Assembly (NCBI GenBank): GCA_937951995.1 | Contig: CALGAG010000134.1 | Coordinates: 1-8,367 of the forward strand | DNA: 8,367 nucleotides | Direction of reading: 5' to 3' | DNA from: an uncultured Bacillota bacterium | Lineage (GTDB): Bacteria; Bacillota; Clostridia; Tissierellales; Tissierellaceae | Shown: positions 1-5,858 of the stretch, in pieces | How positions within the stretch are numbered: the stretch's first letter is position 1 | Layout: each line of letters starts with the position of its first letter | Position numbers and translations under genes: made by a program | The notes under the pieces: generated by a model | What the model was told of the DNA's origin: nothing | What the model saw: only the letters and a program-made list of their open reading frames with translations | Databases searched by the model: none

Positions 1-92
1 TAATCCAGCTTCCACAGACCTCCACATTCACATTTTGCCTTCCTTGTATCTACACTTTCCTCCCTATTGCACTTGGAACAGTAAAATTTCAT
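1..92 (-). CDS. PLP-dependent enzyme, threonine-synthase-like, N-terminal zinc ribbon only (partial)
   Basis: Only the first 30 codons lie in the window; the 3' part runs off the left edge. The visible peptide starts MKFYCSKCNREESVD and carries Cys5-x2-Cys8 and Cys21-x-Cys23-Gly-Gly. This CxxC...CxCGG arrangement is the short zinc ribbon that precedes the catalytic domain in many threonine synthases and related fold-type II PLP enzymes. The start is secure: an AGGAGG (plus-strand 101-106) lies 8 bases before the ATG. That ribosome site overlaps the TAG stop of the upstream GNAT gene, so the two genes are very probably co-transcribed and coupled. The PLP lysine and the rest of the fold are outside the window, so the reaction (threonine synthase, cysteate synthase or another beta-replacing enzyme) cannot be settled here. 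A stand-alone zinc-ribbon protein is a less likely alternative. Confidence 0.7.
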   Translation of the reverse strand, partial: MKFYCSKCNREESVDTRKAKCECGGLWKLD

Positions 93-100
93 TATTAATT

Positions 101-106
101 CCTCCT
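101..106 (-). promoter_or_regulatory. Ribosome binding site overlapping the upstream stop codon
   Basis: The minus strand reads AGGAGG followed by 8 bases and ATG (start at 92). Its last two bases are the first two read-order bases after the UA of the GNAT stop at 107-105, so ribosomes ending one gene sit on the start site of the next. It supports the partial gene at the left edge as a real, coupled gene. Confidence 0.75.
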
Positions 107-671
107 ATAGACCCTTGACTGGCTTTGAAGTATCATAGCCCAGTTCATAGTAATTGTTGTTGTTGAACTGGAAGTCCTTGATTACATCCAGCCCCAGCTT
201 GTCTACGTGAGCCTTGTAGGATCTAGGATTGATGTGGTTAATGAAGGTTATGAGAATAGGGAACCTCTTGTTCATCTGAGCTCTTGAAAAGTCGAAGAGC
301 CTAGGCAGAACCTCTGTCCCCCTGTAGCTTTTCTCTATGCATATGGGTCCGTACTGGTATGAGTTTTCAGTGGACAATGTCTCCCCCAGATACTCAGTAT
401 CAGGCAAATCCTTAATCATATGCTGAAAAAGAGGCCATTCTGACCAATACTCCCAGGATGCAGCCATTGCATATGCAACGACCTGGTCGCCGTCACAGGC
501 TATGGCTATTCCCTGCTCCTTGTCGATTAGCTCTCCAAACTGCTCAGGGGTAAATAAGGTTGTTACAAAACCATCTGGCTTGTCCTCTTCACTTATGGTC
601 GATACATGGTATTTCTTCTGAAGCTCCGATATCTGTGGTATGTCCTCTTTAGTAGCGTTTCTGTATATCAT
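105..671 (-). CDS. GNAT family N-acetyltransferase
   Basis: 188 residues. It opens with MIYRNATKEDIPQISELQ, the usual beta1-alpha1 start of GNAT acetyltransferases, which move an acetyl group from acetyl-CoA to an amine. The acyl-CoA loop region is near residues 112-125 (IEKSYRGTEVLPRL): it keeps the Arg-Gly but lacks the later glycines of the usual RGxGxG/A. The segment NPRSYKAHVDKLGLDVIKDF (148-167) is the typical GNAT C-terminal helix and strand. The frame is open for 11 more codons, to an ATG at 704, but GAGGAGG lies 5 bases before the ATG at 671 and nothing comparable precedes 704, so 671 is chosen. It follows the radical SAM gene by 62 bases and its stop overlaps the ribosome site of the PLP-enzyme gene. 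The substrate is unknown; the acetyl-CoA loop is degenerate, so activity needs testing. Confidence 0.85.
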   Translation of the reverse strand: MIYRNATKEDIPQISELQKKYHVSTISEEDKPDGFVTTLFTPEQFGELIDKEQGIAIACDGDQVVAYAMAASWEYWSEWPLFQHMIKDLPDTEYLGETLSTENSYQYGPICIEKSYRGTEVLPRLFDFSRAQMNKRFPILITFINHINPRSYKAHVDKLGLDVIKDFQFNNNNYYELGYDTSKPVKGL

Positions 672-676
672 TTCGG

Positions 677-683
677 CCTCCTC
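677..683 (-). promoter_or_regulatory. Ribosome binding site that fixes the GNAT start
   Basis: The minus strand reads GAGGAGG-CCGAA-ATG, giving an ideal 5-base spacing to the ATG at 671. The site lies inside the longer open frame that begins at 704, so that extension is probably not translated as part of this protein. Confidence 0.75.
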
Positions 684-733
684 TATTTTTGTCTTTACAT
701 CCATAATATGATTTTACCATATCAGGGTATGGT

Positions 734-1570
734 TTAATCTTTGTTTTTATTCAATACCCTTGCAATTTCTCCAAGAAGCCTTTCCCTTTCTCCAGGCAGC
801 CTACCCTTCATCTTTATTATATTTGTGGGATGGGTGGTATCAAAGTCCATTTCATTTTCCGGATCAAGATTCTCCAGAAGAGCCCGCGTCTCCAGAAGAT
901 TTTCAATTCGTGATGCTGGAGTATACTCACCCTGTTCAACCAGTGCTGATAGGTCTGACCCCTCCATCAGGATAAGATTCATGGTGATAAGGGTTTTAGG
1001 GTGAATCTGGTTTATCATTGAGGCTGTGTTCCGGGCATTTTCCTCCCAGGTTCCTTCTCCTCCAATTCCTGTAAGTATGATTGCATTGTAGGGTAGCTTT
1101 GCCTTCTCAAGTCTCTTGCCTTCCCTGATTGCATCCTCTCTGGTGTGCCCCTTGTTCATAAGCTTAAGAAATCTGTCACTTCCACTCTCAAAGCCTATAT
1201 AAAGCAATCTAAGGCCTGCATGATGCAGGTTCGACAATTCCTCATCAGAGTAGATGGAAACGCTTCTAATGGAAGCATAGGATGCCACACGGGCGCAATA
1301 TGGAAGGTATTCCCTTGTAAACTCCAGGATTTCCATCATCTTCTCAAACCCGATATAGAGTGGGTCAGCACCTGTGAGAAAAACCTTCTCTGTATACCTG
1401 TAGCCGTTTACCAGTTGCTGTTTTATCTGTTCCATAGGAACCAGGCTGTACTTGTCATCCTTGTACATGGTGCAGAAAATGCACCTGTTCCATGGACAAC
1501 CTATAGTCACCGGAATCAACATTGTGTTCATTTCATCCTGTGGGTAGTGGATTGCACTTTCCCTATACAT
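734..1570 (-). CDS. Radical SAM protein with CX4CX2C cluster motif
   Basis: 278 residues. The iron-sulfur motif is IGCPWNRCIFC, with Cys25, Cys30 and Cys33. These would hold the [4Fe-4S] cluster that cleaves S-adenosylmethionine to a 5'-deoxyadenosyl radical. The first gap is four residues, not the classical three; a group of bacterial radical SAM proteins of the COG1032-like type shares this spacing (from memory). Further hallmarks are TGADP (66-70, at the GGE position) and YIGFESGSDRFLKLMNKG (124-141), and the rest fits a partial TIM barrel. No SPASM or other cluster domain follows. The ATG at 1570 is preceded by AAGGGGGA with 7 bases between; the open frame runs on to a TTG at 1591, but that codon has no good site. 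A hairpin at 1596-1626 lies just upstream, so the gene may be partly uncoupled from the VOC gene. The substrate is unknown. Confidence 0.85.
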   Translation of the reverse strand: MYRESAIHYPQDEMNTMLIPVTIGCPWNRCIFCTMYKDDKYSLVPMEQIKQQLVNGYRYTEKVFLTGADPLYIGFEKMMEILEFTREYLPYCARVASYASIRSVSIYSDEELSNLHHAGLRLLYIGFESGSDRFLKLMNKGHTREDAIREGKRLEKAKLPYNAIILTGIGGEGTWEENARNTASMINQIHPKTLITMNLILMEGSDLSALVEQGEYTPASRIENLLETRALLENLDPENEMDFDTTHPTNIIKMKGRLPGERERLLGEIARVLNKNKD

Positions 1571-1595
1571 AAGAACATCCCCCTTCACCAAATAA

Positions 1596-1626
1596 ATACC
1601 CCTTTCGACAGGGTCGAAAAGGGTAT
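1596..1626 (-). terminator. Stem-loop between VOC and radical SAM genes, probable terminator or attenuator
   Basis: Arms 1596-1609 and 1613-1626 pair over 14 bp around a 3-base loop. In minus-strand RNA every pair forms, one as G-U; in plus-strand RNA that pair becomes C-A. The hairpin therefore belongs to minus-strand transcripts. It starts 38 bases after the VOC stop and is followed by UUUAUUUGG, a modest U-rich run. It could end most VOC transcripts or, lying just ahead of the radical SAM ribosome site (1578-1585), modulate that gene. Confidence 0.55.
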
Positions 1627-1664
1627 GGTGATTATCAAATAATCGGGATGGTTAATGTTGTTTT

Positions 1665-2051
1665 CTATCCTAACTCGGCAAACAGCTCATGGATATTCCC
1701 ATCAGGATCAGCAAATAGGGCGGTCCTCTGGTTCCAGGGCATGTCCTTAGGTCCATGAACTGGTGTTGCTCCCAGCTTTACAATCCTCTCGTAGGAAAGG
1801 TCCACATCCTCCGGAGTATGGCAGGGAAAGGCAAGTTCAAATCTCTGTCCTTGGGATTTTCTCAGATATTCCTTGCTGTAACCTACCATAACGCTTCTCT
1901 TGCAGATGGCAAACCTCACTCCCCTGCTTCCAAACTCCACGTAGTCCCCAAGATCATTTATTGGCTCAAAGCCTATGACCCTGGTGTAAAAATCCTTCAT
2001 ACCTTCAACATCATCGGTCCAAATGGTTATGAGATTAATCTCAGCCTTCAT
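1665..2051 (-). CDS. VOC (glyoxalase/bleomycin-resistance/dioxygenase fold) protein
   Basis: 128 residues forming one vicinal-oxygen-chelate module pair. The first repeat holds ITIWTDDVEGMKDFYTRVIGFE (9-29) and the end holds ALFADPDGNIHELFAELG (111-128), with the usual DPDGN turn and metal-side Glu122. FELAF (71-75) supplies a second possible metal ligand, Glu72. VOC proteins of this size act as dimers and range from glyoxalases to antibiotic-binding proteins, so no reaction is assigned. The ATG at 2051 is chosen: GGAGGTGG precedes it, while the open frame extends to a TTG at 2069 that would overlap that ribosome site. The start lies one base after the TAA of the ykvI-like gene (TAA-A-ATG), so the two are translationally coupled. 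Metal and substrate are unknown. Confidence 0.85.
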   Translation of the reverse strand: MKAEINLITIWTDDVEGMKDFYTRVIGFEPINDLGDYVEFGSRGVRFAICKRSVMVGYSKEYLRKSQGQRFELAFPCHTPEDVDLSYERIVKLGATPVHGPKDMPWNQRTALFADPDGNIHELFAELG

Positions 2052-2052
2052 T

Positions 2053-3120
2053 TTATTCCACCTCCCCAACTTTTCTGATTGACAAATAGTGTCTTGTTAT
2101 CCCTATCATTGCAAAGAAGCCAATGTAGCCTGAAACCGGCAGCACAATACCAATAAGCTCCTTAAAGCCCAATAGGCTACCCACAAATGCTACTGTGATA
2201 AGAATTCCTATAAGAGGTCTAAGCTTGTAGTCCCTGTACTTTCTTATTCTATAGGCTGCTCCAAACAGACAGGACAATGCGCTGCCAAACATGCCTATAA
2301 ATAGGAGAAAGGAGTATATTGTTCCCAATATGGGATAGATCATTGTTGCCAAGGCAACCATTGGAAGCTCTGCATCTGTAAGCATGGTTCTGAAGAATAC
2401 CATAGGCAGTAATATGCATATAAAAACTATGGATAGCTGCACTATTCCACGGAGCATCCCCTTATGTATTGTACTTTCGTCATCAACGTCTGGAGAAATG
2501 GGCACTAGTATTGAAATGGCCGCCATCATATTGTAGGAGATAAAGGCTGTTGTTGAAAAGAGAATGTTTCCCAACAATGGGTTGGATCCTGAAGTGGGTG
2601 AGGAGATTATAACTTCAGGCTGAAACTGAAAAACCGAAAAAACACCCGTTACCATTCCAACCACAATCATCAGGGGCACGGTTATTGAAAAAGCCGTAAG
2701 GACTCCCTTTGCCTCCCAAAGTGCTACTATGCCAAGAAGTATGGCCATGACGGCACTTCCTAAAATGGTAGGTACTCCAAAATGCTGGTTGAGAAGGGCT
2801 CCCGTACCTGCCGTCATTATTACAACCGTTCCAAAAAGAAAAAAGATGAAGGTTAGTCCAAACAAGGCCCTCAACCATGGTATTTCCTTCCGTATGATTA
2901 TCTTGTCAAACTCAGTTATTCCGGTTTTTCTGGCTGTCTTCATAACGGCGCAGCCAAGTATGTAAAAGAGTGCAAGGGATATTGGCATGGCTATAAGTCC
3001 ATATGTGCCAAAAACACCAAAGAACTGCATTATTTCCTGGCCTGAAACAAAGCCTGCTCCCAAAAGACTTCCTGTAAATCCCATTGCTATTTCCTTAGGT
3101 TTTATACTCTTTATGTTCAA
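2053..3120 (-). CDS. ykvI: YkvI-type membrane transporter (COG3949, LeuT/APC-like fold)
   Basis: 355 residues, nearly all hydrophobic, with about ten membrane helices (roughly 11-28, 38-60, 86-110, 115-134, 140-160, 188-208, 222-244, 255-287, 301-318, 322-342). The first helix has GAGFVSGQEIMQFFG (21-35), the hallmark of the YkvI family, whose break in helix 1 resembles that of LeuT-fold amino-acid transporters. The length fits the family. No substrate is established. The chosen start is a TTG with GGAAGGG 6 bases upstream; an ATG at 3084 with AAGGA upstream is an alternative that would trim 12 residues and leave helix 1 very short. The gene lies 64 bases after the EFR1 gene, with a repeat element between them, and its stop is one base from the VOC start. 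Confidence 0.85.
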   Translation of the reverse strand: MNIKSIKPKEIAMGFTGSLLGAGFVSGQEIMQFFGVFGTYGLIAMPISLALFYILGCAVMKTARKTGITEFDKIIIRKEIPWLRALFGLTFIFFLFGTVVIMTAGTGALLNQHFGVPTILGSAVMAILLGIVALWEAKGVLTAFSITVPLMIVVGMVTGVFSVFQFQPEVIISSPTSGSNPLLGNILFSTTAFISYNMMAAISILVPISPDVDDESTIHKGMLRGIVQLSIVFICILLPMVFFRTMLTDAELPMVALATMIYPILGTIYSFLLFIGMFGSALSCLFGAAYRIRKYRDYKLRPLIGILITVAFVGSLLGFKELIGIVLPVSGYIGFFAMIGITRHYLSIRKVGEVE

Positions 3121-3154
3121 TTATATCCCTTCCTTGGGTGAATTTATGTAGAAT

Positions 3155-3189
3155 TTTGAGTCAAAAATAACCGTCCCCAGTGACTCAAA
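3155..3189 (-). repeat. REP-like palindromic element, copy A
   Basis: Perfect 9-bp inverted arms, TTTGAGTCA (3155-3163) and TGACTCAAA (3181-3189), enclose 17 bases. Read on the minus strand the interior is CT then GGGGACGGTTATTTT. Copy B at 4017-4045 has nearly the same interior with different but again complementary arms. The right arm contains the TGA stop of the EFR1 gene (3185-3187). The element resembles short palindromic repeats with a GGGGACGG core that I recall from clostridial genomes; that link is from memory. It could fold as an intercistronic RNA hairpin. Confidence 0.65.
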
Positions 3190-3988
3190 CAAAGAATTCT
3201 GGCAGCTTCCAATCCTTAAACTCCTCCTCAAGCTCCCATTTATGCCTTAGGTAGTCTGGGTCATCAAAGTATTTAGCCTCAACCGGGCACTTCTTGATGC
3301 AGGCTCCGCATTTTATACATATTCCAGTTAGGATTTTTACATTCCCATGGGGGATTGATCCCATTGGACAAACCTTCACACAAATCTTGCAGTCTATGCA
3401 GGCGTTCCCTGTCTTTGGCTGAACCCTCCTGATATCAACAGGCTTGCCTTCCTCATCCAAAGGCTTGTAGTATTCCTTGTAGTCTGGATTACCATAAATA
3501 TCTAGGTCCTCTGGTCCATAACCGGAATCAAAATCAAGCCTACTGGCAAATTCTCTGGCCAATTCCAGATCGCCCTCATTCGGTCTACCCTTGGCAAGGT
3601 CATATGAAAAGGAATGCTCCCCTATAAAGGCTCCGGCTCCCATTACATTAAAACCTCCATGCTTCAGAATATCCCTAAGCTCCAGAAGGGCATCATCGTA
3701 AGCCCTGTTACCGTAGAGAACCACTGCTACAGCCTTGGCTCCATTACCCTTCAGCCCTGAAAGGTATTTAAGAAGTACATTGGGAACCCTTCCAGCATAT
3801 ACCGGAACACCAGCTATAATAATATCCCCTTCCCTGAAATCGGGGTAGGCTTCTCTGCCAGCTGGCAGTGTAAAATCATGGTGAACCATGCCGCAGCCTT
3901 CCTTATCCGCAAGGGCGCTAGCTATTTCCATCACTACCTTTTCAGTTGTACCTGTTGGGCTGAAATAAAATGTAACAACCCTCTTCAT
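3185..3988 (-). CDS. EFR1-type flavodoxin / double [4Fe-4S] ferredoxin protein
   Basis: 267 residues in two parts. The N-terminal part (about 1-155) is a flavodoxin-like domain, with the FMN phosphate loop FSPTGTTEK at 9-17, GVPVYAGRVP at 60-69 and VVLYGNRAYDDAL at 89-101. The C-terminal part is a bacterial ferredoxin with two CxxCxxCxxxCP motifs, at Cys197/200/203/207 and Cys224/227/230/234, expected to bind two [4Fe-4S] clusters. This architecture matches the EFR1 family; such proteins are thought to shuttle electrons in the cytoplasm between ferredoxin and flavin partners. The ATG at 3988 is used: GAGGTGG lies 5 bases upstream, and the longer in-frame GTG at 3997 is inside that ribosome site. 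The gene lies 55 bases after the CbrA-like gene, a likely redox partner. Repeats flank it on both sides, and one supplies its stop codon. Confidence 0.9.
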   Translation of the reverse strand: MKRVVTFYFSPTGTTEKVVMEIASALADKEGCGMVHHDFTLPAGREAYPDFREGDIIIAGVPVYAGRVPNVLLKYLSGLKGNGAKAVAVVLYGNRAYDDALLELRDILKHGGFNVMGAGAFIGEHSFSYDLAKGRPNEGDLELAREFASRLDFDSGYGPEDLDIYGNPDYKEYYKPLDEEGKPVDIRRVQPKTGNACIDCKICVKVCPMGSIPHGNVKILTGICIKCGACIKKCPVEAKYFDDPDYLRHKWELEEEFKDWKLPEFFV

Positions 3989-3993
3989 CTTTA

Positions 3994-4000
3994 CCACCTC
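3994..4000 (-). promoter_or_regulatory. Ribosome binding site that fixes the EFR1 start
   Basis: The minus strand reads GAGGTGG-TAAAG-ATG. The GTG at 3997 that would lengthen the protein is part of this site, so it is unlikely to be the start. Confidence 0.7.
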
Positions 4001-4016
4001 ATAATATCCACTCTCA

Positions 4017-4045
4017 AAAGCAAAAAGAACCGTCCCCGATGCTTT
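4017..4045 (-). repeat. REP-like palindromic element, copy B
   Basis: Arms AAAGCA (4017-4022) and TGCTTT (4040-4045) enclose 17 bases, the same interior length as copy A. On the minus strand the interior is TC then GGGGACGGTTCTTTT, one base different from copy A over those last 15 bases. The arms share no sequence with copy A's arms yet are self-complementary, as expected if the fold is what matters. The right arm overlaps the TAA stop (4044-4046) of the CbrA-like gene by two bases. Confidence 0.6.
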
Positions 4046-5141
4046 AGATAATCCCTGTTTCTGCCAGCCTTTCCTTGATAGAACCCATTGAAAGTATACC
4101 TGACCTCATTATCATATACCGTGTATAATCATTATACATCAAAAATGACTTGATGCCCTTCCATTTAATGTTTAAATATAGACTTTTTGAATTTCTTCTG
4201 TAGATTACTGCAGCTCTGTCCATATTTTCATCAATTGCTAGAGAAAGGTTCAAGGCGCTCTTGAATCCATAGCTTAAGCCTTCTGCTGAGCTTGGACTAA
4301 TCCAACCGGCTGCCTCACCTATTAGAACAACCTTTCCCTTTCCCGTAAGAATCTGCCCTGTTCCTCTTGGTCTAAACAGGAATGCACTGTTTCTCCCAAG
4401 GCTCTTTCCAAGGTCAAAACCCTCCTTCTGAAGCCTTCCCTTAAGTTCTTCGAATTTCTCTATAGGTTCCCTATCTAGATCCAAGGCACTTCCAACTACT
4501 AGAACCCCTTCCTTGGGGATTGTCCAGGAATAGAAGTCAGTGATATCCTTGTCAAATATTGACCCGTAGTAGGGCTGATCCCCAGTCTGTCTAAAGTATT
4601 CCTGTATAGCTATATATTTTTTTGGCCCTTTCCTGTCAGGTTCCAGCTGTCTTCTGACCCTTGAAGAGGCACCATCTGCCCCAACCAGGAGCTTGGCAGT
4701 CGCCCGTTTTTCCTCTCCATCCTTTAAGTAAGTAACCTGAACCCTGTTCCCAAACTGGAGGTAGTCCTTAAAGATTGACCTATCCTCAATATGGACACTT
4801 GTGGGAACCATAGAAAGGAGCCATCTGTCAAACCTTTCTCTGTTGATGTTTATATAGTGTCTCTGGTAATATCTTTCAAGCTTGTGCTCATGGTCAATGG
4901 TCCTGACGGCAAAAAGCTGCGGACCATCCAAAACCTCTACTGGAATCCCGAGACCAAACTCTGCCAAAAGTTTCTGGGCATCAGGTGCCACAAGGCCTCC
5001 ACAGCACTTCTTGTAGTCATTCCCGCTGATTCTTTGCATGTCTCTCCGTTCAATCACAAGAACCTTCCTGCTCTTCCCCAAGAGTCTTGCCAAGCTTGCT
5101 CCTGCAGGTCCACCACCTGCGATAATAACATCGTACATCAT
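4044..5141 (-). CDS. cbrA: CbrA-like FAD-dependent oxidoreductase (geranylgeranyl-reductase family)
   Basis: 365 residues. The Rossmann dinucleotide fold is GGGPAGAS (9-16) with Glu31 at the end of beta2 for the FAD ribose. A cysteine-rich CCGGLVAPDAQ (46-56) follows, then YQRHYININRERFD (92-105), GADGASSRVRR (154-164) and the second FAD motif GEAAGWISPSSAEGLSYG (275-292). The segments FDKDITDFYSWTIPKEG (196-212) and MRSG (345-348) match what I remember of Escherichia coli CbrA, an FAD protein tied to colicin M tolerance whose reaction is not known. The wider family includes geranylgeranyl reductases that reduce isoprenoid double bonds, some with ferredoxin as donor. The start is the first of two ATGs, 7 bases after GGGGAGG, and overlaps the HTH gene stop as ATGA. 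The EFR1 protein encoded next is a plausible electron donor (inference). Confidence 0.85.
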   Translation of the reverse strand: MMYDVIIAGGGPAGASLARLLGKSRKVLVIERRDMQRISGNDYKKCCGGLVAPDAQKLLAEFGLGIPVEVLDGPQLFAVRTIDHEHKLERYYQRHYININRERFDRWLLSMVPTSVHIEDRSIFKDYLQFGNRVQVTYLKDGEEKRATAKLLVGADGASSRVRRQLEPDRKGPKKYIAIQEYFRQTGDQPYYGSIFDKDITDFYSWTIPKEGVLVVGSALDLDREPIEKFEELKGRLQKEGFDLGKSLGRNSAFLFRPRGTGQILTGKGKVVLIGEAAGWISPSSAEGLSYGFKSALNLSLAIDENMDRAAVIYRRNSKSLYLNIKWKGIKSFLMYNDYTRYMIMRSGILSMGSIKERLAETGII

Positions 5142-5362
5142 ATCTCACCCTCCCCATCGTCTTCCCTGTATTCCAGGATGTCACCCGGTTGACAGTCAAG
5201 AGCCCTGCAGATTGAATCCAGCGTGGATAGCCTTATGGCCTTGGCCCTTCCGTTCTTGAGGATTGAAACATTGGCCATGGTTATCCCCACTTTCTCAGAA
5301 AGTTCTGTTACACTCATCTTTCTCTTTGCCAGCATAACATCTATGTTTATTATAATTGCCAT
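5138..5362 (-). CDS. Small Cro/C1-type HTH regulator (DUF2975 partner type)
   Basis: 74 residues, almost all one helix-turn-helix domain. MAIIINIDVMLAKRKMSVTE leads into the recognition unit LSEKVGITMANVSILKNGRAK (21-41), and STLDSICRALDCQPGDILEY (46-65) closes the fold; the tail is acidic (EDDGEGE). It resembles the YozG-like xenobiotic-response-element family, whose members commonly sit next to DUF2975 proteins, as here, and are thought to act as DNA-binding repressors. The start has GAGGTG 6 bases upstream and lies 10 bases after the DUF2975 stop; its own TGA overlaps the next start (ATGA). A likely target is the palindrome at 5868-5896 upstream of this operon, which would make the regulator autogenous (inference). 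Confidence 0.85.
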   Translation of the reverse strand: MAIIINIDVMLAKRKMSVTELSEKVGITMANVSILKNGRAKAIRLSTLDSICRALDCQPGDILEYREDDGEGEI

Positions 5363-5372
5363 CTATTTCACC

Positions 5373-5825
5373 TCAAATCGTAAGGTCATTGTCTTCCTTG
5401 ATCCTTATGGCCTGATCAAGAAGCTTTTGGAGTACTGCCGCGAAAGTCCCTATAACTATTGATGCTGCTACAATTATAATTGGAAATCCAACAAGTCCAG
5501 GAGCATCATCCATATCTGCAATTGGGTAGAGAAAAGGGAGCATCACAGTGTATATTACCGCAATTGAAATCGCTGCCAGCTTTATCCTTCCCAAACCATG
5601 AACAGCTTCCTTGGAAAATGCATTGTTTCTGTCAATTAGCCCAAGTAAACTCCACGCCTGAAACAGAGCGTAGAAGTATGCATATGCTGTAAGATATGCC
5701 CCTCCTATCATTGGTATTGGAAAGAAGCCTACAGAGGATGGCAGCCAGAATATGCATATTGCAAGTATTGGCAAGCTCATGAATATCAATGCCCCCCTCA
5801 ATAGAAAGGTCGTTCCCTTGTTCAT
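5373..5825 (-). CDS. DUF2975 membrane protein
   Basis: 150 residues with four predicted membrane helices (about 9-28, 38-64, 79-101, 111-134). Family marks are the loop LIDRNNAFSKEAVHGLGRIK (63-82) and the charged C-terminus LLDQAIRIKEDNDLTI (135-150), which closely match DUF2975. The role of DUF2975 is unknown; its constant pairing with a small HTH protein suggests that it senses something at the membrane or modulates the regulator. The ATG at 5825 has GAGGTG 7 bases upstream; the longer GTG start at 5840 overlaps that ribosome site and would add only MRCLK, so it is rejected. It is the first gene of the minus-strand cluster, next to the divergent control region. Confidence 0.85.
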   Translation of the reverse strand: MNKGTTFLLRGALIFMSLPILAICIFWLPSSVGFFPIPMIGGAYLTAYAYFYALFQAWSLLGLIDRNNAFSKEAVHGLGRIKLAAISIAVIYTVMLPFLYPIADMDDAPGLVGFPIIIVAASIVIGTFAAVLQKLLDQAIRIKEDNDLTI

Positions 5826-5832
5826 TTTTAAA

Positions 5833-5838
5833 CACCTC
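5833..5838 (-). promoter_or_regulatory. Ribosome binding site that fixes the DUF2975 start
   Basis: GAGGTG on the minus strand with 7 bases to the ATG at 5825. The alternative GTG at 5840 overlaps this site. Confidence 0.65.
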
Positions 5839-5858
5839 ACATTTTGTTTTATATATTG

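Noticed and set aside
716..733. 6-bp inverted repeat ACCATA/TATGGT just after the radical SAM stop.
   Set aside because: Too weak for a terminator, and in the direction of transcription it is followed by AAAATC, not a U-run.
1145..1642. 165-codon open frame on the plus strand.
   Set aside because: It lies opposite the radical SAM gene, which has clear family motifs, and its own translation has no recognisable domain. It is a shadow frame.
1630..1644. Short inverted repeat GATTAT-CAA-ATAATC between the VOC stop and the 14-bp hairpin.
   Set aside because: Six AT-rich pairs only; it may add to the neighbouring terminator but cannot be supported as a separate element.
4791..5259. Overlapping plus-strand open frames of 133 and 73 codons.
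   Set aside because: Antisense to the cbrA-like and HTH genes; low-complexity Ser/Pro-rich translation with no domain signature.
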